In this document: piece after piece, positions 38,787 through 50,511 of the stretch
Numbering within the stretch: the stretch's first letter is position 1
Layout: every line of letters starts with the position of its first letter
DNA from: Entamoeba invadens IP1
Taxonomy: Eukaryota > Evosea > Mastigamoebida > Endamoebidae
Direction: 5' to 3'
Length of the DNA: 64,000 nt
Assembly: GCF_000330505.1 (NCBI RefSeq)
Contig: NW_004440445.1
Coordinates: 577,399-641,398 of the forward strand
The notes under the pieces: model-generated
Database searches by the model: none
What the model saw: the letters and a program-made list of their open reading frames with translations, nothing else
Told to the model about the DNA's origin: nothing
Program-made: the position numbers and the translations under genes

Positions 38787-41700
38787 TTATAATTGAAATA
38801 AATACGTGAAATTCTTTGTAAATCCAAAAACAAACAATCTATTGCCAACTTTCCATGTGTTTTGGTCTTTGTTAAACCTGTCATGGAGTGGCTTTATTTT
38901 TTCTTTTCTCATTCTTTCGTTCAGGTGCTTCCCATCAGCCACTTGGTAAAACGCGGGGGCAAGTTCAATCAACCACTTGGGGTCAATGGAGATTGTCTCT
39001 CTCATGTACTCTTTGCTTGTCAAGACCAGTTCATGGTAGACAACCCACTCAGGGTTTCGACCAAACAAAGCCGAGGTTGGGTGTAAAAACACTTGCTGTC
39101 CATCAACAACGGTTCGGTAACCTTCTTGTGCATCTCTCTTTGCCGCATGGACAAAGAACCCAGCAACAATGCACTTCAAAACCGGTGTTGTGTCTCCACC
39201 ACAACTCACCATTTCTATGTTGTACTTTTTCATAATTTTAACAATTTGGTTTCGAACTTCTTCACACCTCAAAAGCGACCGCAAGTTAATGTAATGGCTC
39301 TTGCACCAACTGCCAGTTTTCCCATTTTTAATCCACTGGTTGTATACGTGTAATAATGTTATCTGATCGCCAGCAACATTTTCAAAATCCTTTTTCCTCC
39401 TCTCCGCCTCTTCGGCTTTTTCTTTTGGTCGGTAGAAAAAGTTCCCAACAGAAAGCGCCGCAACAACGGTGGCAGCTTCTTCCGAACACTTGAACTCCTC
39501 GGAGGAAATGAGCATTTTTGCCAATGGAGGTTCAAGTGGAAATTCAGACATTTTGGTCCCAACACGTGTCAGCTCACCGTTATCGTCCAACGCCCCAATT
39601 GAAAATAAGTGGTGCATTGCGCTGTACAACGCTGTTTCGACTGGTGGATCCATGAAATCGAATTTCTGTACATTTTGTATTCCCATTGCCTTTAACAACA
39701 AGACAGTTGTCTCCAAGTTTGCTCTTTGTATTTCAGGAACCGTCATTTGCGTCATTTCATGGTCGAACGCAGCCTCGGTGTACAACCTGAAACACTTTCC
39801 AGGACCAGTTCTTCCTGCTCTACCAGAACGCTGTGAGGCGCACGCTTGGCTTATTGGCGTGATCAACAACTGGTCCATCCCAAGTTTGGGGTTGTAGACA
39901 TTCTGTTTGACAAACCCCGAGTCGACGACGTATTTGATCCCGTCAATGGTGATGGATGTCTCTGCAATGTTTGTTGCAACAACACACTTTCTGCAAAATT
40001 TTTCCGCTGGCTCGAATATCTGTTTTTGTTGATCTGTTGGCAGTGCGGCGTATATTGGAAGTGCTTTTAATTTGGGGCAGTTTTTAGAAAAGGTTTTCGA
40101 CTTTGCGTTGATCGCATTGCATACATTATCAATCTCCTCTTGCCCTGTCAAAAAGAATAAAATGTCTCCCGGATCTTCGTTCATGTGAATTTGTAAAATT
40201 ATTTCTATTCCAGCATAAACATAATCCATCTCAGGTTCTCTCAAATACTCAATCGTCACAGGGTACGTTCTTCCGGGGATTCTTACTATTGGCGCCTTCA
40301 GGAAATATTCAGAAAACTTCTCCGCTTCAAGTGTTGCGGAAGTTACAATTAATTTGAAGTTCTTTCTCCTCAAACACGTCTGTTTCAACAACCCAAACAA
40401 AATATCAGTTCCCACAGTTCTTTCGTGGGCTTCATCCAAAATTATAACGGAGTATTGTTTCATATCAGGATCTGTCAAGTACTCTCTCAACAACATACCA
40501 TCAGTCATATACTTAATTCGCGTCTTTCGGGACGTCCTGTCATCAAATCGAATATAATACCCGACCTCTTCGCTCACTTTGCACCCCATTTCCTCCGACA
40601 CTCTTTGTGACACGCTTATGGTTGCTACTCGACGCGGTTGTGTGCACCCTATTCTCCCACCTTTCGAGTACCCCTCCTCGTCCAAATATTGTGTAATTTG
40701 TGTTGTCTTTCCACACCCAGTTTCCCCAATGATAATCAATATTTGGTTGTTCTTGATTTTTTCCATCAGTTCTCCTCTCATGGAAAATATTGGGAGTTCC
40801 TTTCTCTTTTCTTGAATACTCTTGTGGAAAGTATTTTCTGCGCTCTTTTCGTTTTCTTCCCACTTCCTTATCTCGTCGGCTCCGATGACGACCTCTTTGA
40901 ATGGCGAGTTTTCACTCTGTATTTTTTCACTTTTTTTGCATTCTCCCTCTTTTTTTCTCCTCTCAAGCGTCGTGTCATTCCTCCAACTGTCAATCTCGCT
41001 TCTTTGTTTTTGTGATTTGTCAGTTCCACTTTCCAGTTTCTCTTCTTTCGTTTTTGTGTCCCTTCTCTTTTTCGCAAGGGTTAGTGACATCTGTGCGCTT
41101 CTCTGTAAATGTCCCTCTGGTTGTCTGTTGACTTCCAATAAATTAGTTTCGAAAATTTGTTTGACTTTCCCTTTCAAAAAATCTGGCTCGTCAATATTTA
41201 ATTCCACGTCACCAACAGTCATCTCTTCTATTTTGAGATCCAACGCGGGGAGATCAGATTGCTTCATTACACCAGCAGCAACCAATTTTTCCATCTCGGC
41301 TCGTTCTTCTGAAGTGTCTCTCCTCCTTTCGGCAACTCGTTCTGTCTCTCTTCCTCGTCGTTTGTGGACAGGAATCTCTGGGCCTCGTCGTCTGTCTGTC
41401 AAAACTATTTATATAGTATTTAATTATAAAGTATAGTTTCGGTTTAAAATAATAATATTTTTTATTAAATATAATAAAAATGAGTATAGTAAAGTTTATG
41501 ATAGTATTATTAATAAAGTATAATTTATACTACAAATACCAAAAAGAACTATAATTTTATTAACAAACCTGGTATTCATTTTTTGAAAGTGTTGATTTGA
41601 ATCGTAAATGTCGAAAAACTTTCCCAGTTTTTCAGGATCATCGACAGTCAAAATTTTCTCAAATTTTGTGATGAACTCTCCACGTGAGTTACACTTCTTA

Positions 41701-41807
41701 ACGACAGCTAATATGTTTTCCGCAATGTCAAGATTAGCCGTTCCATATAACTCCTCGAGGTATTTGCAATAAGCGTTTAACACAGACATCTCCTTTAAAA
41801 CATCCAT
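38787..41807 (-). CDS. PRP22: Prp22/DHX8-type DEAH-box splicing helicase, two exons
   Basis: ATP-dependent RNA helicase that releases mRNA from the spliceosome. Exon 1 is 41569-41807 (MDVLKEMSVLNAYCKYLEEL, the N-terminal helical domain of DHX8). Exon 2 is 38787-41391. The 177-base intron begins GTTTGT and ends GACAGACAG. The 947-residue protein has GETGCGKT (Walker A), TQPRRVA, DEAHER, SAT, TNIAETSIT and QRSGRAGRTGPG, then the helicase-associated and OB-fold domains with WVVYHELVLTSKEYMRE. The S1 RNA-binding domain usually found between the N-terminus and the helicase is not visible. Exon 2 alone would begin at TTG, supporting the split. Confidence 0.88.
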
Positions 41808-42114
41808 CAAACTTTTAATGAGTTCTAAAAATTAAATCAAGAATAATGTTGTACTATACTTATAATTATTTTATTAATATAAATAACCATATTTTTATAG
41901 TTAAATTATATAACAAATTAATTATAAATTTCAAATTTACTGGACCTACTTATTTTATAGTTTATAATAACAAAAGTAAAAATACAATACAATATAGTAA
42001 AATAAGTTATAAACAACTAGTAAACAGAAGTAAGTTGAGAAAACAAAAGAAGTCCAATACTTTTCGAAAGAGCCCGAAAAAGGACCATCAAGTAGAACTT
42101 AAAATTCCGAAGAA
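41808..42114. other. Divergent spacer
   Basis: AT-rich spacer of about 300 bp between Prp22 and the secreted Cys-rich gene. A 90-codon frame running through it (41846-42118) starts at TTG and has spacer composition. Confidence 0.5.
42095..42108 (+). promoter_or_regulatory. GAAC box and Inr-like sequence before secreted Cys-rich gene
   Basis: GAACTT at 42095-42100 runs into AAAATTCC at 42101-42108, seven bases before the ATG at 42115. It resembles the Entamoeba GAAC element and initiator; by resemblance only. Confidence 0.4.
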
Positions 42115-42369
42115 ATGATTGCACTTGTCTTGTTGTTTGTATGCATTTCTATGACGGAGGGGTCTTGTGCCAGTTGGGCTCTCCGCAAATTTTCGGACGA
42201 CTATAAAAATTGTTTTGGCAACTCAACCACAACGGCCGAAAAACACAGTTGTCTCCGAAGCTGGAAATTTTCTTTGAACGACACGGATTGCCTTGACATC
42301 AAATACCAGCAACTCTTCCAACAATTTTGTTTTGGTCACAACGCTGGATCGTTCGTCTGCAACTTCTAA
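42115..42369 (+). CDS. Small secreted cysteine-rich protein (84 aa)
   Basis: Signal peptide (MIALVLLFVCISMTEGS) followed by a 66-residue mature part with six cysteines (CASW, KNCFG, HSCLR, TDCLD, FCFG, VCNF). The even number and regular spacing suggest three disulfides. No known toxin, protease-inhibitor or saposin signature is recognised. The Lys/Asp/Ser-rich, aromatic-rich sequence and clear GAAC-type promoter box support a real gene. Role unknown. Confidence 0.65.
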   Translation: MIALVLLFVCISMTEGSCASWALRKFSDDYKNCFGNSTTTAEKHSCLRSWKFSLNDTDCLDIKYQQLFQQFCFGHNAGSFVCNF

Positions 42370-42757
42370 TTTTTCTTTGATTCTTTTGTTGTTTTACTGT
42401 ATCATTAATTTATAATTGTTTTGTTACTACTTCTAATACATTTCTTTTTGAAACACAATATTTGTATCATAAATATTTTATTATTTTATTATTTCTTTAT
42501 AATACATTTTTTATCAATCAAACATGTATTATATTCAAATTGTAATTTTATATTAAAATAATCGTACAAAAACACAGTTACAAATTTTCTTTTTAACAAA
42601 ATAAAAAAATAATTGTACTAATAATATTAAATTGTTTTATTATTCACTTATAATACATTTTTAAAGAACCAAATACATGTATTATAAATATATAGTTTTT
42701 TTAATTAGAATACTAGTACAAAAAATAAAACTGACTTTATAAGATTTGCTAACATCG
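42370..42757. other. AT-rich intergenic region
   Basis: About 390 bp of A/T-rich spacer between convergent genes; contains two loosely similar stretches (around 42480-42530 and 42620-42680, both with ATAATACATTTTT) that may be an imperfect duplication. Confidence 0.45.
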
Positions 42758-44421
42758 TCATTTTTTCTTTTCCTTTTTTTCCTTTTTCTTCTCGTCTTTT
42801 TCCTTCTTCTTTTCGTCCTTTTCTTTTTCCTTTTCCTTTTTGTCTTTGTCGCCCTTATGAAACTTTGAGAACAACTTACTTTGCTTTGGAGAGTTTTTCT
42901 GTGAGGAGGACATCTTTGGAGTTAAAGAAGGCGAAGTGTCTTGGAACACGCCGATGGGGCGCATTCCACTCTTTTTGGAAGAAGGAAGAGAGTCTCTTGA
43001 ACCGATAGATCCATTTCTTTCAGTTTCTCGTGTTGGGTAATCGTCGGATAACATCAACTCGTCGTCGATACACGAGCTGAGCTTTTCGAGTTCATCAGGT
43101 CCCAATTTACGTTCTAACGTGTCCAGTTGTTGAATTAATTCTTGTTGCTCTTTGAAGAGTCTGTCATATTCTCCTTTCAAAGCCATATTTTCCGCGTCGA
43201 GTTTATTGATTTTAGCGTTGTAAGCTTGTGTGAATGTATTGATAGTGTCCAGTGTAGCGTGATAGATTTGATAATCATCATAGACGTACTTCTCCAACTT
43301 GATAGCGTCAAGGAGTTGATTCGACAAGTTCCCCGGCAAGAGGTCTAATATTCCTTGGATGTTATTTTTGATGGCATCAAGTAACTTCTCAAAGGCTTTA
43401 TTCATCTCTTCTTCACTCTCCGGCTCTTCTTTATATTCCACGGGATGCGCGTCAACGTATTTGAACATCTTCTCTCCCACACAATTGCCATTCATCTTCT
43501 TAATCGTTTGTTGTAAGTCGATGAGAAACCCTTCGCACATCGAAGTGTTAGTATAAATGTTCTGAATGATTAATGAGACAAATTCAAGCTTATATAACAC
43601 AGGGACTAATTGCGGTCGGCGATCATCATCAAACATTAACATGAACGGGTCGTTGACATTCTGACAGATCGTATATGTGAAAAAAAGCTCATTAAAGATC
43701 TTTTCAATCACCACCGTCTCAACTTCCCCTTCCCGCATGATCTTAAAAAATTTCGTGAAGAACATCCGCACAAAGTCCGGCAAATACTCCGCGTTCTTAA
43801 TAAAGTCCTCATTCAATGCACAAAAGATCTGTGCGATCTTGTCTAAGGACGCTTGATAACTCGCTATGTCTTCCGCTGTGGTTATTTCCTTCGACTGGAA
43901 GTTCATCGCTATTTTAAACTCCTCCGAGTAATCCCCACCAGACGACAATCCAAAGATAATCGGCTCAAAGATGTCCAACAAATAATTCTTGAAATGGTAA
44001 TGGACAAATTGATTGTAAAACGGAATGAAAAACGTCGAGTGCTGGAAGGATGAGGAATCTATGGTAAGTGTGTCCGTCGTCAAGAAGTCTATATCAATCG
44101 CCCACATTAATAACTCCATAAACCTCCCATGGACTTTAAAGTAATCACTAATCAATCGCGCATACTCGACACTCCGGTTTTGTCGTTGCTGAGTCACTAA
44201 CTGCTTGTTACACATGATACTATTCATATATTATAATGTACTAGTAATTTTACTAGAGTAAAACTGAACTTGAAATACTACGTCACGGAGAACGCGACAT
44301 AATATAAAGAAAAAGAACAAACAGTCCGCACTACGGCTTCAAGAAGATTGTGTCGACGTGAAAAGAGAAGTTTGTCGAAGTCGGATTTGGACGGGTTTCT
44401 GTCGTCACTCACGTCGCTCAT
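42758..44421 (-). CDS. RasGAP domain protein, two exons
   Basis: Predicted GTPase-activating protein for Ras. Exon 1 is 44323-44421 (33 codons, starting MSDVSDDRNPSKSDF). Exon 2 runs from 44200 (after AAGCAG; 44188 after ACTCAG is the alternative) to 42758; the intron starts GTTTGT. The 513-residue product has a RasGAP-like helical domain in its N-terminal half (RQNRSVEYARLISDYFKVHG; LPDFVRMFFTKFFKIMRE; IFNELFFTYTICQNVNDPF). The arginine finger cannot be fixed by eye. A coiled coil follows (KINKLDAENMALKGEYDRL), then a Ser-rich linker and a Lys/Glu repeat tail (EKEKDEKKKEK). The ATG at 44227 lies inside the intron in this model. Confidence 0.65.
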
Positions 44422-46186
44422 TTCTTTGATAAATAGTTTGTTTGTAAATGAGAAAATGTTTTTCGATTGTGCTATTTCTTCACTTTCTTGGTATTTCTTT
44501 TTCTAAACAATTTGGTATTAATATTATAGTTTGTATATGGTTTGTATATGGTTTTAATTCGATTGTTCGTCTTTTAGAAATAGTGAAATTACAAGGAGGT
44601 GGAGACTAAAAATATGGGATTAAAAAACGCTCAAATTGACTGGGGTTTTAATTGAATTATTTACTTTCAACTATATTAGTTTAATTATAGTTGTTTTACT
44701 ATATGGAATAGAAAATCAATTTTGAATTTGGGATCGAAACTGAGTTTTTCAATTTAATTTAATTCAGTTAAATTAGATTTTTAATATTTATATTATAAAA
44801 ATAAGCTTTGAAAAAAATACAAGTTTTAAACTGTTTTTATTAGACAACAAAAATATAAGTCAAGTTGATTGTTTTTTAAGAACAATTCTTATTATTATTA
44901 TAGTTATAAATTATATTAAATCTAGAATATTAAAAATGTTTCAAAATTTTGCTGTTTGGTATAATGCTAATTAAGACCAACTTTTAATTTTAATTTTTAT
45001 TTATAAAGTATAACAAATTAGATCAAATGAGGGGTTAAGCATTATCTTACTCTTATTCACCAGTCGACTTTTTTAATTAATTGTCAACTTATTTTTAAAA
45101 ATAGAATTATTCAACTATTTTAAACAAGTAGACAAACCATTAGTTATTATTACTGTTTTTATTTTAAGGAAATAAAATAGTTGAAATATTAGAGTATTTT
45201 TATTTGATGATTAATAAATAATAACTTTACAAAAAAACTTTTAAAATAATAATGTTTTGAGTCTCGAATAAAGTAACAAGTTGATAAAATCCAAATAACA
45301 TAATAAATATAATCTAAGGTTAAGTATTCAACACAATTAACAGTTATTTAACTGTTTTTTTTGGTAAGTTGAAAATGGTTAGATAAAGAATTTCAATTAA
45401 AATGATATAAAGACATTGTCATTCAAAGAACGCACAGATCAGGACCAAGTATTCAATTTTTTCTTTATCTTGTTTTTATTTTTTTGATTATTTAAAACTA
45501 ATTCAATTTTGATTTGCGAAGGTTATTCAAATATTCTATTGTTATTGCTGAGTTGAAAGATGTTTTATTTCAATTTTATTGTTACTTGTCTGTTTTTTAA
45601 TATAAAACTCTATAATGGTTCAGGTAACAATTATGTTATCGAATTCTTCCATTATAATGTAGTGCTTGATGTCATTTTGTATAAAATACTTGATTACTAT
45701 TTGACATCAATTGTTTCTTTACCAATGATCAAAACTATCTCACTGTTTTCTCAATTTTATTTTACTATTGGATCAATCAATGTCTTTGGTACCATTAACA
45801 ACTCTAAATGATTGTATATTCTATTATAATCTATTTTATTTTTAGAATAATTAATATTACACTTTCTAAATAACATAATAATTATATTAAATTTTTAAAA
45901 TAAAAAAAAAAGCAGATGTTTAATAAATATATTATTTTATTTTATTAGTTTTCAATTATCAACATCTTATATTTTATTAATTGTTATATTATAAAATGCT
46001 ACTTTTTTATTTTAATTAATTAATTAAAATAAATTATTTATAAATTATAAATCAATTCCAAAACCATTCAAATACTATTATTAATAGCATAATGTAAGTA
46101 ACCTTGTAAAAACGACTATATATAGTAAAAATACCATAACAATAGTTTATCTTGGACTTGAACTTATAAATACAACCAAGAGCTGT
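44422..46186. other. Long AT-rich intergenic region
   Basis: About 1.76 kb between divergent genes. No supported feature apart from the promoter-like boxes at its right end. An 83-codon frame at 45560-45811 (MFYFNFIVTCLFFNIKLYNG) is hydrophobic and spacer-like in composition; not called. Confidence 0.45.
46160..46172 (+). promoter_or_regulatory. GAAC plus TATA-like box upstream of QNG1-like gene
   Basis: GAACTTATAAATA at 46160-46172 combines a GAAC element and a TATA-like box 15-27 bases before the ATG at 46187. By resemblance to known Entamoeba core promoters. Confidence 0.4.
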
Positions 46187-47107
46187 ATGTGTGACTATGT
46201 TCGCTCAAGTATGTCATTCATTGAATCGAATGCCAGTCATGTCAAAGTGAATTCCCAAAAATTGCGTGAGAAAGTTCTTCCTCATCTCGACGAGATCATA
46301 TCGTATAAATTTGACACTTCGATTCATGTTGCGCCACAAGACGTTGAGTCTCGTTTGCGATATATCTTGTTAGTCGATGCTCTCAATTTTTGCTTTTGGC
46401 CAACAGCGAATTTTGAATATGACAATTTGACTGTTGGTCTTACAAAGCTTGAGAAAGACCACCCCGAGTACTTTGAACCGGAACACATGACGGAAATAAC
46501 ACCGGAGATTTTGGCGCACTATTTAGTCTTTCAAAACTCCCCAATCCCAAACATCTCGGAACGGACAAGGCTCTTCAAAGAAGTTGGGGAAGTCCTTGTA
46601 AAGCGTTTCAATAGCAAGGCGGAGAATTTGATAGTCGAGACACAAGGATGTGCAAGTGCTTTAGTAACCCTAATAGCTAAGGAGTTTCCTGGGTTCCGCG
46701 ACTCCACTGTATACAAAGGGCGCCAAGTCTTCTTTTACAAACGCGCGCAAATAGTCGTCGGAGACATTTCTGGTATGTGCGACAACATCAAGCATCTTGA
46801 GGAATTAACAGGGTTTGCGGATTATCGAATACCTCAATTATTGCTGGGATGGGATTGCCTTGATTTTTTAGATCAATCGTTAAAGGAAAAAATTATTAAT
46901 AAAATAGAAATAAGTGCGGGGAGTGAAGAAGAGTGCGAATTGAGATGTACCGTACTTTCTGCTATAAAAATAATACAGAAATCTATTGAGGAAATTAAAC
47001 ACGAAAAAGTTAATGGAAACGTTATCGACTGGTTCTTATGGTCGACGGGAGAAAAAAATAAGGACAATCTCCCACCACATCATAGAACTAATACTATTTT
47101 CTATTAA
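46187..47107 (+). CDS. Queuosine 5'-phosphate N-glycosylase/hydrolase (QNG1, DUF2419)
   Basis: Predicted queuosine salvage enzyme that releases queuine from queuosine 5'-monophosphate for reuse in tRNA. The 306-residue chain shows the family pattern: SYKFDTSIHVAPQD, then LLVDALNFCFWPTANFEYD, the helical middle, FPGFRDSTVYKGRQVFFYKRAQIVVGD, and TGFADYRIPQLLLGW (the family's substrate-pocket region). Length fits. Function is from family knowledge; eukaryotes lacking queuosine synthesis salvage it from food bacteria. Single exon, ATG at 46187; 79 bp from the convergent gene. Confidence 0.88.
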   Translation: MCDYVRSSMSFIESNASHVKVNSQKLREKVLPHLDEIISYKFDTSIHVAPQDVESRLRYILLVDALNFCFWPTANFEYDNLTVGLTKLEKDHPEYFEPEHMTEITPEILAHYLVFQNSPIPNISERTRLFKEVGEVLVKRFNSKAENLIVETQGCASALVTLIAKEFPGFRDSTVYKGRQVFFYKRAQIVVGDISGMCDNIKHLEELTGFADYRIPQLLLGWDCLDFLDQSLKEKIINKIEISAGSEEECELRCTVLSAIKIIQKSIEEIKHEKVNGNVIDWFLWSTGEKNKDNLPPHHRTNTIFY

Positions 47108-47186
47108 TCTTCGGGTTGGATACTGTATTATATTTATTAGATTGAATATGGTTTTTTATTGATACTAAAGTGAAAAAGTGAATCAA

Positions 47187-50100
47187 TTAGATAAATTGGG
47201 TCAGATCTAAGAACGCATTAAACCCTTCTGCATTTTCCTCGTTCTGCTCTTCGTTTTCTCCACTCTCTGTTTTCTCACTTTTTTGCTCAATTTTTTCGAC
47301 TTTTTGAGCTGTGTCGTTTTGGTCATTACTTTCGTTTTCTAGTAACTTTACTATAACGTCAGGATTGTCCATCTTCTCTTTACTCTTTTTGTTCTCTCTT
47401 TCCACCATTCTCTCATATTCTTCCTGATATCCAACGTACGTTTTGTCTTTACATAAAGTATCCATTTTAACCATAAATTCTCTATCAAAACACTTTCCCA
47501 TCACAATTTGTTCCGACCAATTCTCCGAGATTTCGTTATCAATTTTTTCATTCATCAAAACGTCGTCACTTTTCAAAGACAGAAAGACGCCCGGTGCGTT
47601 TCGTGCCATCAATCTTATCATTTCACTTTCGACGACGGAACGAACGGCGTTATATCTTCTGAAATTTTCGTGTTCTTTTTTGTTGTTACTGATAATTTGA
47701 ATTTTCCGCGTCTCCCAGTCGACGCTTTTGATCACGGCGATGTACTCCTCCTTCTGTTTTTCCTTTGGTAGGTCGCATTCAATAAATATAACGCCTTGAC
47801 TTTCTGGCTTTGGTTCTCCGGTGTAATACACAAATTCGCAAACGTCTCTTCTGTGTCTTCCCACAAAGGCATTTCCTTCTTTCTTGAATACCACATTCAG
47901 TGTTTTCTCATAAACACCATCGCCTCTTAAATTGCTTTCATTGAGCTCATCCTCGACGACTCGGATATAAATCCGACGCTTCACTTTACTCGCGACGTTC
48001 TGACTTAACGTATTGATGAAGGAAGAGTCCTTCATGACGAAGAGTTGTGGGGCTTTTAAAAACTGAGAACTGAACAGAGTTGTCTTCCAGTCGTTTTTAT
48101 AATTCAAGTCTTTGGTGTTCTTTTGTTTCTCTAAGAGTTTTGTATGGAGTTCCGTGATTCTTTGAGTCATATTAAGTTGCAACAGATTGGTATTTTCTGC
48201 AGTCTCATTTTGTTCATTTTGTGTAATAAAAGTAGTCACGGATTGCGGGTCTTTCACTGTGTTTTGTAAATATGTAATTTGTGGCACGGAAAATTCCAAA
48301 TCAGTGATGTGCGTGCTCTATTCTTGATTCAAAAAAATACACATCTTTCCCATCTCATGCGAGAGATCACTACTAACTCCTTGGATTACTTGAGTCATTA
48401 AACGACTCGGTCTTTTCCCTCCAAACCGTCGTTTTGTTGAGTTCATTTGCTTCAAATTCATTTCCACTCAATTTATTAAGCCCATTGTATTTATCATTGA
48501 ATTGAATATCAGTGTTTGTTTTGCTTGCCAAAAGCATATCCTTTTCATCAAGTAAATTGTAGTACATTCCTTTTTGTGGATGGGAGAAGAAAAAGTAGTA
48601 AAACGACGTGATAAACTTCAAATTGTTTTTGACAAGAGCGGTGTCGTTATTTGAAAGATACATCAATAGGTCGATAATTTCTGGGAACAATTCGTCGGTG
48701 ATATTTTTGTCAAAGACCGAAAACTCAACAAGTTTTTCTATAAAGCAATGAATGACTTCGCTACTAGAACATCGAATCATTCCTTTAATAATCTTTATTA
48801 ACGTTTCTACTATACTTTTGATATGCTTTTCTGGGTGTGAAAATCTATGGAGTATTTGATAAAACTCTTCAAAAACACGATATAACCCCACAAATTCTTC
48901 GGAGTTGTATTTTTGGAACATCCACTTTGCAGATTTCTTGACAGTTCCTTCAAAGCTAATCAAATAACTTTCCAACAACGTTGGGTCTGGCCACGTCTTT
49001 CCAAAGACTCCAATAAAGTCGGCGACTGTTTCAAAATAGATCGCGCAGTTATTTTTCCCGAAGAATCCCAGTTGTTCTATCGTAGTAAAAATAGCCAAAT
49101 GCAAATAGAGCAACTCCTCCAAATTGAATAACTTCTCGACTCTCCCAAAACACGCAAACAAAATTGGGAAATAGTACCTTAAACTATTCATTGTTGATAT
49201 AATAACCATAAGTGGTATTTTGTCCTTAGCGGTATCAAAGACGGAAGTCAATTGGAACATTGTGTATACCAATTCCTTATACACCAAAATCAATTCAGTT
49301 ATATGTGTTTGGAGCAGTCTGTCCAAGGACCCCATAGTGCAGACCAAAATATCAACGCATTCCGATTTAAAGCAATGTTTAAAAAATAGAATCATTCGAC
49401 TTAAAAGAAAGTCATCACCTGCAATTTCCCCACTTCGTTTTTCAAAGTAATTGGTGACATTAATAATAGTAAAGTTTATAGAATCTTGATGCTTCTTATG
49501 GTTATATAACTTGATGATATTAAAGAAAGTATTGATATAGAGTTTATAGATAAGTCGAGAACTCATTTCCCTTTCTAACGCTTGTGCCATATTCTCTCCA
49601 AATACTTTGACCAATTCCAAGAGCCCATCGACTTCCAAATTTGTCACGTCAAAGAGCTGCAAATTCATCACCCAAAGTCTTCGAACGTGTTTCTCGTCGA
49701 GCATTAACCCACCCATTGAGCAATCATCAGAGAATGGGACGATGAATGGGATCTTATCAAATTTCTTATAGACCTTCAGATATTCATTTTGCAGTTTTGT
49801 GTGATACGCCAAAAATGCAGTTCGAAATTCGGAGAGGGCAATCCACTTCCCTGCAATGCGAGTGAACAGCCCCAGTGTTCTTTGATATTCTTCTGTTTGC
49901 TTGCATGACACCATTACCGTTAAAAACGTCTCAGACAAGATTTTGAGGCATTGATGATCGACGGGGTATGTCATTCTGACGATCGCGTGGATGATCATCA
50001 TGTGGAGCTTAAACATGTGATACAGAAACATTTCGGAGTCTTCTTGTAAGCTTTTTGTTTTATATTCCGTCGTCGTAATTTTTCTTAAAAGTAATGAAAT

Positions 50101-50511
50101 TCGATTTAAAATAGAACATCGCGTGTTTTGATCGTAAATGTCGGTCGCTCGTGCAAAAGGCATTGATAATTGGTTCGTCATAGTTATCAAAAATTCCGCT
50201 GTTAAAAAACTCGGACGTGGACTTTGAGTTAACCACTTTTCATAGATCTCAACACAGGCCATTACCCGCCTTTCGCTCGCTGTTGAAATACCATCATGTA
50301 AACACGCTCCTATGATTGACAACGTGAAATTAAATCGGTCTCGAAATGGTGTTAAAATGCGGCTTTGTTCCATGAAGAAATTTGGATTCGCTTGAAGGGA
50401 AAAGAGAATTTCTGTAATAATTTTGTTCCGTGTTTCCTTTGGATATTGTAACAACCCATCGTCCTCAAAATTGTTCGGAACTACTTTAATATCAACACAA
50501 TCAATTATCAT
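47187..50511 (-). CDS. Large helical protein, possible Rap/Ran-GAP type, two exons
   Basis: Exon 1 (48427-50511, ATG at 50511) is a helical HEAT-like array typical of the N-terminal part of tuberin/RalGAP-type proteins in Entamoeba (RLWVMNLQLFDVTNLEVDGL). Exon 2 (47187-48317) contains a strand-rich segment (KTLNVVFKKEGNAF, CEFVYYTGE, IAVIKSVDWETRKI, then a helix RLMARNAP) that could be a divergent Rap/Ran-GAP domain, and an acidic tail. The 109-base intron would start GTTTGG, one base off the usual GTTTGT, and end AATAG; it is phase 0 and removes the stop. Exon 2 has no ATG at its head, favouring one 1071-residue gene. If separate, they would be 712-residue and about 327-residue genes. Confidence 0.5.

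Noticed and set aside
40822..41436. 204-codon plus-strand frame
   Set aside because: Antisense shadow of the Prp22 N-terminal charged region; minus-strand helicase is unambiguous.
41846..42118. 90-codon frame upstream of the secreted Cys-rich gene
   Set aside because: Starts at TTG and is Asn/Lys/Ile/Tyr-rich spacer DNA; overlaps the next gene's promoter boxes.
45560..45811. 83-codon plus-strand hydrophobic frame
   Set aside because: Has an ATG but codon use is that of AT-rich spacer; no domain or conserved pattern visible.
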